A stretch of 64,000 nucleotides of DNA from Trichoderma breve (taxonomy: Eukaryota > Ascomycota > Sordariomycetes > Hypocreales > Hypocreaceae): positions 4,006,012 to 4,070,011 of the forward strand of contig NC_079237.1 in assembly GCF_028502605.1 (NCBI RefSeq), in the 5' to 3' direction. The notes under the pieces were generated by a model. That model did not search any database and was not told the DNA's origin. It saw nothing but the letters and a program-made list of their open reading frames with translations. Positions 13,237 through 24,263 of the stretch are shown here, piece by piece (position 1 is the stretch's first letter; every line of letters begins with the position of its first letter). Both the position numbers and the translations under genes were made by a program.

Positions 13237-14172
13237 ATGTCAGCCTTCTTGTTCGACCGTCAGAAGCTCCCGCAGCTCAAAGATAAAGTCGTTGTACTAA
13301 CAGGTAGATCCACGTACCAACTGCTGCGGAACAGAAATTTTACTAACATCCCTACTGGCGGCGCCAACGGTATAGGTGCGGAAACGGTGAAACTGCTTAG
13401 CTCCCATGGAGCAAAAGTGGTCTTTGGCGATATTGCTAAAGAACAAGGGATGACCCTCGCAAACTCTCTATCTCCTAATGTCTGTTTTGTTGAGACCGAT
13501 GTGACTTCATATTTATCGGTTCTGCAGCTATTTCAAAAAGCTTTTGAGCTTTATCAACGTGTTGACATTGCCGTCTCGAACGCCGGTCTTGGGGAAAAAC
13601 CGGAGTGGTTCGAGCCGTCCATGAACCTTGTCAGCGTGCAAAAGGAGCCAAATACAGTCACCCTTGATGTTAACTTGAGAGGCTCCTTATTTTTTGCTCG
13701 CGTGGCAACTGTATATTTACGCCAAAATGCCGCAAGAGAAGACAATAAGTCGCTGATACTTCTTTCGTCAGTAGCCGGATTTGAAGAGAGTCCAGGCATC
13801 TTCGTGTACCAGGCTGCCAAGCATGGTATCATCGGTCTAATGCGAAGTTTGAGGAAATACTCCTCTACTGTTTATGATGAGGCAAACATTCGAGTAAATT
13901 GCGTTTGTCCATGGGCAACGAAGACAGCCATGATCCAAGAATTCCAGACTGCGTGGGAAAAAGAAGGCCTCCCACTAAACACCTGCCTTGACGTGGCCGA
14001 AGTTGTCGCGGCCATTGCGCTGGAAGGAAATTTGAATGGAGAGAGTGTGTATGTGGAAGGTGGAAATTCGTGGCTCTTTGAGGAGAACCTCCAACGCCTT
14101 CAGCCTCAATGGCTCGGTGAATCAGCCTTCCAGAATTTAATGAAAGGACAAGCTTATCTAGCCACAGTATGA
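13237..14172 (+). CDS. Short-chain dehydrogenase/reductase with disturbed intron in the cofactor motif
   Basis: NAD(P)-dependent SDR, 311 aa if read straight through. Visible: VVLTG...GGANGIGAETV (the TGxxxGxG cofactor motif), SNAG (NNAG-like), LSSVAG serine and catalytic YQAAK. The cofactor motif is split by 18 extra codons (13304-13357). These look like an intron: GTAGAT donor, branch site ACTAAC at 13342-13347, but the expected acceptor CAG reads CTG. Removing them gives a textbook VVLTGGANGIG. Either splicing uses a TG acceptor, or the insertion is translated, or the gene is damaged. In the cluster a likely substrate would be the benzylic alcohol made by VAO; that is inference. Confidence 0.85.
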   Translation: MSAFLFDRQKLPQLKDKVVVLTGRSTYQLLRNRNFTNIPTGGANGIGAETVKLLSSHGAKVVFGDIAKEQGMTLANSLSPNVCFVETDVTSYLSVLQLFQKAFELYQRVDIAVSNAGLGEKPEWFEPSMNLVSVQKEPNTVTLDVNLRGSLFFARVATVYLRQNAAREDNKSLILLSSVAGFEESPGIFVYQAAKHGIIGLMRSLRKYSSTVYDEANIRVNCVCPWATKTAMIQEFQTAWEKEGLPLNTCLDVAEVVAAIALEGNLNGESVYVEGGNSWLFEENLQRLQPQWLGESAFQNLMKGQAYLATV

Positions 14173-14382
14173 TACAACTTTACCTTCAGTCTCAAGCTAC
14201 CTAGCCCTTTTATAATGGCTAACACATTTGCAGGGTTCGAAGTGGAATATATCCAAGGAACTCTAGTTTCAAATATCTGTGACAAGCCGGTTTCCGACAT
14301 GTTAATACTAGGAAGCATTCCCCAAGGGGGAAACTATGTGCTAAGTTCATGTTGGCGGATAGATCAGATTATAGGGCGCATA

Positions 14383-15738
14383 TCATGGTTGTCCTTCCCA
14401 CACCTCTACTAGAAACTCTATAGCTTTAGTGTACTTAAAATCAGGAAAGAGCCGATTCATCTCGCCTGACGAATCCCATGCCCCTTTGGTACTACTCAGG
14501 AGGATACCAACAGATACAGCTTTGTGCATATCTATTGAATCGTCCTTGGAGGCGGCATGATGAGTGGCTTCAATATTCCAAATAGTTTTCAGCTCACCAG
14601 CCTCTAGATCTTCAATCTTTACTTTTTCGATCGCGAAAGGGTGTCCTGTAATAGATAAATTTGAAAAGTTCAGTCAGCAATGCTTCACACTGAGAATCTT
14701 TTATTTTCTGGGCAACAATTATGCTTCTATTGTTCTTACCTCTCACAGACTCTCCGATGGCCAAAACTTGTGCAAACGTCAATCTGTTGCCTCTGATCCC
14801 TCCAATAATCGGCCATCTGCCTCCTTCATAGTCAACTGCACGGGCAACAATAGCTGCAAAGTCCTTAACTGAAGTAAAGTTTATAATGGCGTCCTCATGG
14901 CCCTCGACAACGATACCACGCTTGTTCTGGAAGTCAAAGATGGTTTGTAGCGGGTCAACGTACTTGCTGGTTTTGTACGGATAGGCTAGGTAGTCCAAAA
15001 ACAGACCCGGCTGGAATAAAGAATACTCAAGAACCTGTGAGTTCCGGGAAAGTGGGTTAGCAATGTCGTGTGTGGCTCGCTCACCAAACTCATCAATTTT
15101 CAGCTATTATACTTGAAGAAAGGTAACTTACGATCTCCGACTTGTTGATTTCTCTCAAATATTCCCGGATTATTTCTTTTTGCCCTGACCAGGGCATATT
15201 CACAGTGTCTTTGCTGTTGATTCGGTCATTAGCCGCTCAAAGGAAACTGCAATGACCATGGTGTTACTTGATGACTAGACTATTTACCTTCCATACTCGC
15301 TGGGCGAAAACCGTTTGACACCAGCTTCAATGGCTGCATCGATGAGGTTCCTCTGCACTTTTTGTTCGAAATCTCCCAGGGTCTGGATGAATGACAAGAG
15401 AGTGTGAACACCGTTGAGCGCTGTGGTGAGGCTTTGCACATCATTGTAGTCCACAATTTGCCAATCGAGGGTCGATGTGAAGTCCTTAGATGGCACAGTC
15501 TGTACATGGACATCAGTTTCCGCTACTTTCTTTTATTTGAGGCACGTAAACAATGTCCCATACACCTCTGCTCAAAATGGTAATATCATGGTTTTTGGAT
15601 TCAAGTAGAGCATCGATGACTTCTCGAGCGACCTCTGCATCGTAACAACATGATGATTAGCAGTTGTATACCGCCACGTCAAGCCAAGATGAACTTTTAC
15701 TTACGCCCGGAACCACCAGCAATTGCGACTTTGACCAT
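14383..15738 (-). CDS. NmrA-like / isoflavone reductase-like NAD(P)-binding protein
   Basis: Atypical SDR of 325 aa. Six exons: 15738-15705, 15634-15566, 15522-15288, 15213-15132, 15034-14740 and 14645-14383; lengths sum to a whole number of codons. Visible: N-terminal VKVAIAGGSGQVA (GGxGxxG nucleotide fold), the VKRFSPSEYG segment typical of the PCBER/isoflavone-reductase/NmrA group, and the following lysine-containing helix. Members either reduce phenylpropanoid ethers or act as redox-sensing regulators. It is tail-to-tail with the SDR and head-to-head with the Zn2Cys6 gene. Both a lignin-dimer reductase role and a regulatory role fit; the sequence does not decide. Confidence 0.9.
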
Positions 15739-16506
15739 TTTGAACTCTGCGTTGTGTAAAAGCGAAGAAATTAGTTTCGCTAATACAGCGAGAGGATAGA
15801 GATAAGAAAAAGCGATGTAAAAGTTGAGCAACATGGAAAAAGGAAGTTATAACGTGGCGAGCCTACCTTGTGGAATATATATGTATTTGAATTGAGGTTA
15901 CTAGTAACTTTTGACCACGGAGGAGTACCCTGCCGGCCTTTGTACCCAGCGGGGGTCTCGGAGTCTTTAGTTGAATAACTAGTATAGACCTGCATGTTGA
16001 CTGGTGTTCGACCGCGGTGCATGCGGTAAATGAATCCTACCCTAGCTTGATCGATCCTTTGTCTATGATGATAACCTGCTGTGGAAAAACGCCAGTACTA
16101 TTACGGAGAACATATTGCGCTGCAATTCGTAGATTATCGTACTAAAGTTTTATCTGAATACTCTGTCTGACGGTGAAATGAGGCACTGTTATCCACGCTC
16201 CCCTAATTTCCACATAATTAATCCTCGATTCTAACAGAATCTTGCATGGTTTTCCATCTCCGCGCGGCGCAATGGCGTGATTACGTAACAATCATTGTGC
16301 TATGGAAAGTATTGATCTACGGAGGACCATACTGCCGAATCTTACAACGCCGCGGCGGAGACTTTAACGTCTTTCTCAAACCGAGTTCAAAAAAGAGAAA
16401 CTGACACTTTCAGGAAAACTATATGGAAGACATTGTCAACGTCTTTTTATCTAATTAGTAAGGGGATTATTGTGACGTTCGTGGCTGGAGTCGTTATCGA
16501 CGGGAA
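15739..16506. promoter_or_regulatory. Divergent promoter region, NmrA-like / Zn2Cys6 regulator
   Basis: 768 bases. It includes CGG/CCG-rich palindromic patches near 16258-16270 (CTCCGCGCGGCG) and 16350-16365 (CGCCGCGGCGGAG), of the inverted-triplet type bound by Zn2Cys6 proteins. Autoregulation by the adjacent regulator is possible but unproved. Confidence 0.4.
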
Positions 16507-18706
16507 ATGTCGGAACAGCAGAATCAACGCTGGGCATCCTCCGCGGCGGAAGACAAACAACATCCGCCCAAAAGGCGAAAGGTCCGCAAGGGCACATTGA
16601 GCTGCTGGGAGTGCAAGCGCCGTAAAACAAGGTGCTCCTATGCAGCGCCGTCAAACAAGAAATGTGATGGATGTAGGAGCCGACGGACAAAGTGCATCAG
16701 CCAAGAGTTTCGGGACGAGGCGGACGACAGAGTCGATCATGAGGAATCTCCGACAGTACAGTTGACCAGGCACGGCGGCGACAATACTGGATCAAATGCA
16801 TCACTCCAGTATCAACCCGATCAGGAGGGGATTACTTTGTCAGCGGTACGTTCCTTAAATGCCTTGATTGCGATTTTACTTCGCTAATGGCGAAGGAAAG
16901 AAATATCCGGGGAGAGATGATCACACTTCGAAGTCCAACTCAGAGTCACACTTATCTGTTAATGCGACAATTTCGAATATTGGACCAGAAGCACAGTTAA
17001 CAAAAAGACTTGACGAGATATCCGGCATCCTCTTGGGGAAATGGCCTGACCAGGATGATCTCGACTTGATATTGAGCATTCCAGTCGATATTTCGATATT
17101 ATTCCATGGAGTTATATACAAGCCGTACTCTACATTCTATTCTCAACACATGGAATCTCCAAAAGAGATGCTTCAATTGCCTCCGCAGGGTTCCAGGGCT
17201 CATCCTGTGCTCATAGCTAGAAGACTCTTGCTACTGGCAACATACCTTCAAGGCATTCCGCCCTCTTCAGCCAGCAAGCTTGATGGTTTGAGCTCAGATT
17301 ACCGTGCCATCATGCGTTGCCTCGTCGATGCTGTCTCTAAGCTGGTGACTAGCAATGATGAACTTACCAACTCACTCGAGGGCATAGAATGCATCATGAC
17401 CGAGTCTATGTACCTCAATAATTCTGGGAACCTCCGGCGCGCATGGATGACGAATCGCAGAGCTATGCTCACGGCTCAATTACTAGGGCTACACACGGGA
17501 ACAGGCGGGCCGGTAAACATAACACTAGAGCCAAAAAGCCGGGACCGGATTGATCCTGATTATATGTGGTTCCGCATCGTCCTCTCGGATCGCGCTCTGT
17601 CGTTAATATTGGGGCTTCCCCAAGGCTCCTCGCTCGATGACAGCTTTGCTTCTCCGAATGCCTTAGAGTCATGCATGGCTCTGGAGCGCATAGAGCGTAT
17701 CCAGGCAGTTGCTGCCGGGCTTATACTGCGTCGTAACGGCGCTGAGACGAGCGAACTGTTAGAAACTTACAAGATTGACAAGATGCTCCAGGACGCCGCA
17801 GCCCTGATGTCGCCACAGTGGTCTGTAACGATACATAACACTGCTTTCGTTCCCGACAATGAAGTGAAGATATTAGAAGATGCGATCCGCCTCATGCACC
17901 AGTTTACGCATCACAACCTCTTACTACAGTTACATCTACCATTCATGTTGCAACCTTCTTCGGCAGACGGTCCAAATCATGATTACAGCAAGATGACTGC
18001 TAGCGCCGCAAGCCGTACCATCATCTCTGATTTCGTGGCCTTCCACAATTCCAATCCTCTTCCGTATTATTGCCGGATGATTGATTTTGTAGTTTTCATT
18101 GCCAGCGTGACGCTGTGCATCGCGCATATTGATGCTCGGCATCAGCATCATCCTAGCAGTGACAACAACTGCGTCGGAAGAGGCAGCTTCACTGCTCTGG
18201 ATTCACTGCGTCATCAGCGACTAAGGGATCGAGGACTGCTTGACTATATTTTAGAGATCATGGAGATGAAGGCGCGAGTCAATCACGATATCGTAGCTCA
18301 GAAGATCTCTGCGATCATCCGACCTCTCCTCGCGGCTGAGAGCGATTCCGATAACGGGCGATACTACCTAACCACTGCATCTCGGTCGGTTGATCAAAGA
18401 ACTTATAGCCAGAAATCACAACCTCAGAGCTTGGGCGAAACTGGCGAGACTCCTAATAAGTTGCTAATCTATATTCCACATTTCGGCACCATCAATATCG
18501 AAGCACATCCAGAGATTACCAATGGAGGAAATGTATCAATCTTAGGTAACAACGCCTCATCTTCGAGTGCTGGGCACGAAATTTTGCAGGACGCGGCGAT
18601 AGAAGTGGATGATATAGGACCCAGCGATCTCGACTGGCAAGCAATCCTCTCAACATATTCCAACGCATTTTTAGGGAGCGACGATTGGTATATTGCTGGG
18701 ATATAA
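16507..18706 (+). CDS. Zn2Cys6 transcription factor
   Basis: Nuclear regulator of 714 aa. Exons 16507-16845 and 16901-18706, joined through the acceptor AAAG so that SA is followed by KYPGRDD. The binuclear cluster cysteines are at 33, 36, 43, 53, 56 and 63, preceded by a basic stretch (PKRRKVRKG). The middle region, with RAMLTAQLLG and LSDRALSLILGLPQG, matches the fungal-specific transcription-factor domain; the last 120 residues are acidic and Ser/Asn-rich, as in activation regions. It sits amid the aromatic-catabolism genes and is the obvious candidate for their pathway regulator. Confidence 0.92.
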
Positions 18707-18785
18707 GCTATGTTGTGATTTTGCAATACCAAACCACCATAAGTCCAATACTCTTGCAGGATTACTCCTACTTGACTCTTTGTAG

Positions 18786-19052
18786 ATTATAACCCTAAGC
18801 GGAAGTTTGTCGTCAAGCGCGCTGATGGAACTCTTGGATTCAATGGAACTGTCGATGTTTGCAGTTTGAATTCTCCTGCGTCATATGATGTAAGACTTTC
18901 TCCTTCTTCATTATGCCACAGTCACCTCTTACTAATGGAAAGGTCAGTATTACCTTAGTCGCCCCATCCAACAAGACAGTGTTTTTGGAACATCCGCATT
19001 TGTCCTTGCAAGCCTCGAAAGAGAACGCTATACGGGCGTAGCATTATATTAG
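18786..19052 (+). pseudogene. 3' remnant of a GH105-type glycoside hydrolase
   Basis: Two exons (18786-18889 and 18948-19052, with an intact 58-base intron) encode only a C-terminal tail: DGTLGFNGTVDVCSLNS, then PIQQDSVFGTSAFVLASLE. This is the conserved end of fungal unsaturated rhamnogalacturonyl hydrolases (YteR/GH105). The catalytic (alpha/alpha)6 barrel is missing, as the Zn2Cys6 gene ends only 79 bases upstream. A 5'-deleted relic, probably left by rearrangement. The family call is by recognition and is moderately sure. Confidence 0.6.
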
Positions 19053-19307
19053 CTGTCGATTATATAAATATACCAGCAAAACTAGCCGTCGACAATTAGT
19101 TTGAGAAGCTGTCATACTGTCATCGACCTGAACAGTTAATAATGAGGATGGAAAATTTATACATGGAGATGATTTATACATAGACATGCACGGTTACTAG
19201 GGGCATTTAAGAAACAGAGGCCGTCTCCATTAGAGTGTTTGCTACCTGCTAAATATCCGATGTCAGAAAGACTCTCTGTCATTGATTGAGAGTCTTTGAT
19301 TTTGACA

Positions 19308-20161
19308 CTATTCTACATTCCTTGAAGCCAACGGCCAACCGCTATTTGTTCCTATCACTGTTCCAGTCACATTTGCATCTTTCATGGTGTATAAGTAGGC
19401 TTCCTGCGCTGCGAGTTAGCCTCTTTCTGAAAACGTTTGCAAAAGATATACTGTGGCCTTACTGCTACATCCTCAGCATAAGCGAAGATTCCAGTCAAGG
19501 TGTCCTTAGCGATGTCCTTGCCTATCTCCTCTAGTTCCGCTTCTGTCTTGTCACCCCACATTTCGGTCCTGGTAGCGAATGGATCGACTACATTGACACG
19601 GGTCGGCTTCAAGTCAATGGCCAGAGCTTTAACGAGGCCATGCATGGCAGAAGCATACGCAGTTTTAACAGCCCATCCAGGACGGGGCTTTTGCGTTAAT
19701 GCCGCTCCGGTGAAGGTAATTGATGATCGAGGACCAGGGTTCAGGTATTGCGAGCCAACCTTGGTTACAATGAGAGGGGCAAAGAAACGGACTCTGCCAG
19801 CGTCGATGATTGCATCAAGACTCCAGTCCTGAATGCTGGGAAGATAAAGACTGTCTCCCGCTGTGAAGATAATATGGTCTACTTTTCCATGTTTCTTGAA
19901 CAGCTCATGAAGAGAATTCTCAAGGTCCGGAGAGAGCAGATTGCAGGCGCTGCCAGCTACTGCGCTTTTGGCATTTGGATAACGAGACTTCAGACGTTCT
20001 ACTGCCTTGTCTACGCGGCTCTGCTGCGACGACGATATAATTGCATGGCCGCCAAATTCGATAACGCCTTCGGCCACAGCTAGCCCTAAGCCTGACGACC
20101 CTCCCAAAATGAGTACGCGATGTCCGCGAAGTTTAGAAACATACTTCCCTTGAGCTAGCAT
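19308..20161 (-). CDS. Short-chain dehydrogenase/reductase
   Basis: SDR of 264 aa. Exons 20161-19463 and 19403-19308; without the 59-base intron the frame continues into unrelated residues, whereas splicing restores AEDVAEAYLYTMKDANVTG, a normal SDR C-terminus. Visible: cofactor motif ILGGSSGLG near residue 18, then the IIFTAGD segment (NNAG-like). The usual YxxxK is not obvious: the region reads TAYASAMHG with Tyr but no Lys four residues on. That is typical of a subgroup of small fungal SDRs, or it signals altered catalysis. It lies between the first Zn2Cys6 gene and the quinate genes. Substrate unknown. Confidence 0.85.
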
Positions 20162-20582
20162 CTCGAATGAAGTGATGATGTAAAAGTGATAGAGAAAATA
20201 GGTCCAGAGTTTTGGCTATTATGTGCTCGAGTTATCGAATAATGGCAACGATCCAGCGCTATAAGGCAAGCAAGTATAAATACGGCTGAGATTTATCTGA
20301 TGAACTTGGTGAACAGCGGAGCGGTATCAAGGCGGAGAGTCAGATAATACCTTTTGAATGTGAATAAAATCTGGGTATTCAGATTGTATCTTCTTTATGT
20401 GGTCGTCACCGCCACACATGTCCAAAAATTGGGTCGTGTAGACGGAATAGATAAGGATAAAGTCAATTTGCAGCCGTTTACGGTTACTACCTAGTACCCA
20501 TGACCTTTGCCGTATTTCCTTTCCCGTTCAATCAAGCCACCTTCCTACATTTTTTCTTAGGGAGCGGACGGTTTGGGTGTTC
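20162..20582. other. Intergenic
   Basis: 421 bases containing the promoter of the minus-strand SDR. No other feature recognised. Confidence 0.35.
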
Positions 20583-20768
20583 ATGGACAAGAAAGCCAGA
20601 TCCAAAGAACAGCTTCTTCACGGAGATCTCTCAGATGGGACCAAAATGGCTGATCAATTGAGGGAAATGCTCAAGAAAGGTTCAAACAAAGCCCTGGATG
20701 ATGCTGAGGCTGCCGATAGTTCGGCTGCCAAAGAGATCTCAGACACACACGACGAACATGCTACATGA
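20583..20768 (+). CDS. Small hydrophilic ORF, possibly a gene remnant
   Basis: ATG-initiated frame of 61 aa, rich in Lys, Asp, Glu and Ala; it starts MDKKARSKEQLLHGDLSDG and ends DTHDEHAT. I do not recognise a family. The same frame is open upstream to an AG at about 20560, so this may be a terminal exon of a degraded gene. Coding status is doubtful. Confidence 0.25.
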   Translation: MDKKARSKEQLLHGDLSDGTKMADQLREMLKKGSNKALDDAEAADSSAAKEISDTHDEHAT

Positions 20769-21501
20769 AGGGGCACTGCCCAGTCTCTAAACAAGATTTT
20801 GGATAGCTACTTTCGGCACAAGCCTTTAAATGATCACGGTCCTGATTTTGTTGCTTCACTATGGTGCGGTGGCTTCCTCAAACTCGGCGTTCATAGGAAG
20901 TAACAACTATTAAACTTGGACGCATGCCGCAGAGCCAGCCCTAAGACTCTCTGATATTAGACAATAGCACATAACAATTTTTGAGCACAAAGCTAATGAA
21001 TATTAAAGTAAGGCTATTAAAAGGTTCTACGATATCCGAGTGGAAGACATATCGAGATATGGGTGAAGACCTTCTCCGTTTTCCCCAAAATGAGGCAAAG
21101 GCTTCCTACAATGCTAAAAACAGTCTTACGCCAGCTTAATACATCTCGTGACAAAACGTGGCATATACGCGAGGAATTCCACCAGCCAGTTTCGTGAGAG
21201 TGATTAAGCCTTTATTATTAATGCCCTCCAGGATTATGTCGATTTGTATTTCGACGGAATAGATCTACTCCGTTCGTGGAGATAATTATGGGTCGTCAGC
21301 AACATCCGGGTGAGATCATTCCCGTCTTTGAGAAGCTAGCATTCTATTATACAAATTTATCTAAACGGGCTTACTATGTAGATTACAAATGAAAGGGCCT
21401 GCTGCTAAGCGCTTTGGGTACGCACATCAGTTGTTGCTCTTATTCATAGATACTAACAGTACATAATAAACCTCGGTTCATTCCATAATGCCTATTAGCG
21501 G
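20769..21501. other. Intergenic, no gene seen
   Basis: 733 bases of moderately AT-rich sequence with many stops in all frames. No gene or repeat that I can support. Confidence 0.4.
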
Positions 21502-23823
21502 CTAGATATTCTGCAGAAGCTCTTCTTGTGCGTACGCTTTCCGAGCCTCTAATAGCATTGTATGCCTTGGCGCTCTGCGACCTGTCAGTAATTCGAATTG
21601 TACACTGCCTTGCTCTGTCAGCATTTCAAGGCCATTTACTAGAACCCAAGCTTGACCAGTCCTAGCTCGCAAATTTTGCACCTCTCGTAGCAAGGGAGTC
21701 AACAACGGTTTGTAGCACATTTCTAGGATGACACCGCCTGTCTTGCTTTGCAGCCATTGAGTAGGTACTGCGGCCGTTGTGGCGATTGGCTCTATCCTTT
21801 CTCCGGGAACCGGACACGAAACAATGATGGTTGGCTGCTCCATGTCGGCTGGCCATGACTCTTGGGTATGCAAAAGAGTCCGCACATGTTTTACTCCCCG
21901 CTGCTGCGAACCGAACATTGTATTGAAATGATCCGGAATGATGCTCTGATCTCGTGCAACAGGATTGAAGACGCAGACGGCATGGACCCCCAGCCGTAAC
22001 ATGGAATATATCGCTGCACGCGCCATACCACCGCTACCGATGACAAGCCCAGATGTCTTTTCCGGATTGATTGCATTTCTGGGTGACAGATTGCGATTGA
22101 TACACACAGTCATGCCGATCCAATCCGTATTGTCCCCGTACCAACTTCGTATTGCGCCGCTCCCGGGTAGGTTGGCATGAATATTCCCAAGACATGGAGC
22201 AGGGTTTGTCTCTGTAGATAGCGGCATCAATGTATTTATGGCTCCTATTGCCATCGCTTGCTGACTTTTTTTTTCCACGAAAGTCGCGGTGATGGTTTTC
22301 AGTCCATAAGTGATGGTTGCCCCACCCGTCTTCTTATCCATGGCAAGATCTTCAAAGGGTGGAGAGCCAAGGCTTTCTTGCTGAATGTAGTCAAAGCTGA
22401 GGCCAGTGGCATCTAAAGCTGCCTTGACCATAGCTGGAGCAACACTGAGAGGGGCTTTCCCAATGGAATAGATCCGCTGAGTCTCAAGTAGGCCTTTTTG
22501 AAATCGTAATTGCATGATCTGTCGTGTTGTCATAAGAGAATCAAGCCCGTCTGCTTTTGGGTGAAAGTGAGGATGATGCACAGGTGTCAAAATGGTATTA
22601 GATAACAGCATCGACTGGGAACCTAGAAGACCTTGCCCATATGATATCAAAGCTGGGCCTCCGCGGAGTTTGACACTGCTTCTGAGCGCCATAACACAGT
22701 CATGTAACGCTTTTTCGTCCTGGGTACTGGTACCTTTGACAAAGATAAGTCTAGTCATAGAAAACCCATGATCGGAGGCTTTGTCGTACATGCGCCTGGC
22801 TTTTTCAATAGCGTCAGCATCCAATGGAATAGCGCAGTGTCCTATGAGCTGAGTCGATCGCCGTTCTGAAAGGATTTGTTTCAACCTAAGATTGATGCTT
22901 TCCAATGGGACGACGACATAGTCCACAGCTAACCGGAACGCACTCCAAAGGAGACGAGCCTGGAAATCTTCATCATCTTGACGGTCCACCGCAGCGACTC
23001 TATGACGAGAAAGGTCGTAAATTATAGGCACAGAAAGGTACCTCCGGAGCGTCGCTACTTTTTCGCCAATGATTTGGTTGGCGTCGCTTGAGGGGACATC
23101 GTCTATTAGCTCGATAGCATCTTCAATGAAATCGAAGTTGTCCAGCTGTGGAGGTAATTGTATGAGTGTTGAGAGCTCAACACGCACCACATGAGTGAAG
23201 CGTCTCTCTGCGAGAGGGATGGCAGATAGTGGACGGTTTATGCATGGACTCAGTCTTTCCACGCTTTTGCTACGGACCAAGTCAAGGAAAGAGCAAAAGT
23301 GAGTTTTTGCATCTTTCAGACGGAATGGAGAGCATGAGATGTCGCCTTTCCTGTCGTTTGTAGCGGAATCCTCGGTCCAGTCTTGTATGTTGTAGAACTC
23401 ATAGTTTGAACAATCTCGATGGGTTTCTTCAGCTCGTGTAAAAAGCGCTATTTGCTGTTGATCGAGTCCGAGTAGAGTTTGGACTTGTTTTGGCGAACGC
23501 GTTACTTGAATGACGGGGTTTGTAAGGCACAGTCTTTGGAGCAACAAGTGAATATCGGATGTCAAGCTGCTCCATCCACATTCAATTACATGTCGCTCTC
23601 GACAGGTCAAAAGCACTCTGCGGACGGCTTCCACGCTGTTCTCATGGAAGGCTTCAATCCCGTATTTCTCGACAAAGGTCGCGGGAGTCATCTTCGTAAA
23701 CTCTTTGAAGCAACGGTCCTCAGTCATAAAATTCCAGTTCAACTCAGTAGCTGCAATCAGGCCCAGCGTTCGCTTGCCCGCACCACGCACCCCAACCAGA
23801 ATAATGGACGCTTCAGGGTCCAT
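21502..23823 (-). CDS. qutR: Quinate repressor (QutR/QA-1S-like, AROM-derived)
   Basis: Protein of 773 aa, homologous to the last three domains of the pentafunctional AROM protein. It is thought to bind the QutA/QA-1F activator and hold it inactive without quinate. Domains in order: shikimate-kinase-like (Walker region GVRGAGKRTLG, residues 11-21; the usual catalytic Lys/Ser context is altered), type I 3-dehydroquinase-like (about 200-440), and shikimate-dehydrogenase-like (about 450-770, with VIGSGGMARAAIYSMLRLGV). Start is ATG 23823; the frame upstream offers only a TTG. Family members are usually near 900 aa with a longer N-terminus, so a 5' exon may be missing. It is head-to-head with the activator, the arrangement expected for this regulatory pair. 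Confidence 0.9.
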   Translation of the reverse strand: MDPEASIILVGVRGAGKRTLGLIAATELNWNFMTEDRCFKEFTKMTPATFVEKYGIEAFHENSVEAVRRVLLTCRERHVIECGWSSLTSDIHLLLQRLCLTNPVIQVTRSPKQVQTLLGLDQQQIALFTRAEETHRDCSNYEFYNIQDWTEDSATNDRKGDISCSPFRLKDAKTHFCSFLDLVRSKSVERLSPCINRPLSAIPLAERRFTHVVRVELSTLIQLPPQLDNFDFIEDAIELIDDVPSSDANQIIGEKVATLRRYLSVPIIYDLSRHRVAAVDRQDDEDFQARLLWSAFRLAVDYVVVPLESINLRLKQILSERRSTQLIGHCAIPLDADAIEKARRMYDKASDHGFSMTRLIFVKGTSTQDEKALHDCVMALRSSVKLRGGPALISYGQGLLGSQSMLLSNTILTPVHHPHFHPKADGLDSLMTTRQIMQLRFQKGLLETQRIYSIGKAPLSVAPAMVKAALDATGLSFDYIQQESLGSPPFEDLAMDKKTGGATITYGLKTITATFVEKKSQQAMAIGAINTLMPLSTETNPAPCLGNIHANLPGSGAIRSWYGDNTDWIGMTVCINRNLSPRNAINPEKTSGLVIGSGGMARAAIYSMLRLGVHAVCVFNPVARDQSIIPDHFNTMFGSQQRGVKHVRTLLHTQESWPADMEQPTIIVSCPVPGERIEPIATTAAVPTQWLQSKTGGVILEMCYKPLLTPLLREVQNLRARTGQAWVLVNGLEMLTEQGSVQFELLTGRRAPRHTMLLEARKAYAQEELLQNI

Positions 23824-24263
23824 TTTTGCAATTAGCTGTAGCAGAGGACGGAATTGAAGACTTTTTCCCGATTCATACAACGTATTTGGTGTCTAACAGA
23901 GACAGAAAGGATAAGAGAAGCATTTTTTCAGGCAATGCCAAAATTGAAAGTCCAGGATAGGTCACATAAGCACAAAGTAAGAAAGCTTCTTTGTGGCGAG
24001 CCGCGACGGCAATGACCTATGCCGACGACTCTGGCGGTTAACAAGCTAACGAGACACTAACGGAAACTTTGGAGCCAAACACGAATGTGATGCGAAAGCA
24101 GCACCCCACACACCGTGGAGTCTGCATCTGGGGCCCTGCTTCTTTAATAATTATCAACTGTACTTCCACATTTCAAGAGCTTCCAGCTCTCTAAAAGAAA
24201 GGTTGATCCCAGAACATGATCCATTCTTTCCCCATTTCCGCAGGATTCAAGACCTGATGAGAG
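23824..24263. promoter_or_regulatory. Divergent promoter region, QutR-like / QutA-like
   Basis: 440 bases between the start codons of repressor and activator genes. Co-regulation of the pair is expected from the family; no binding site is assigned. Confidence 0.5.
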
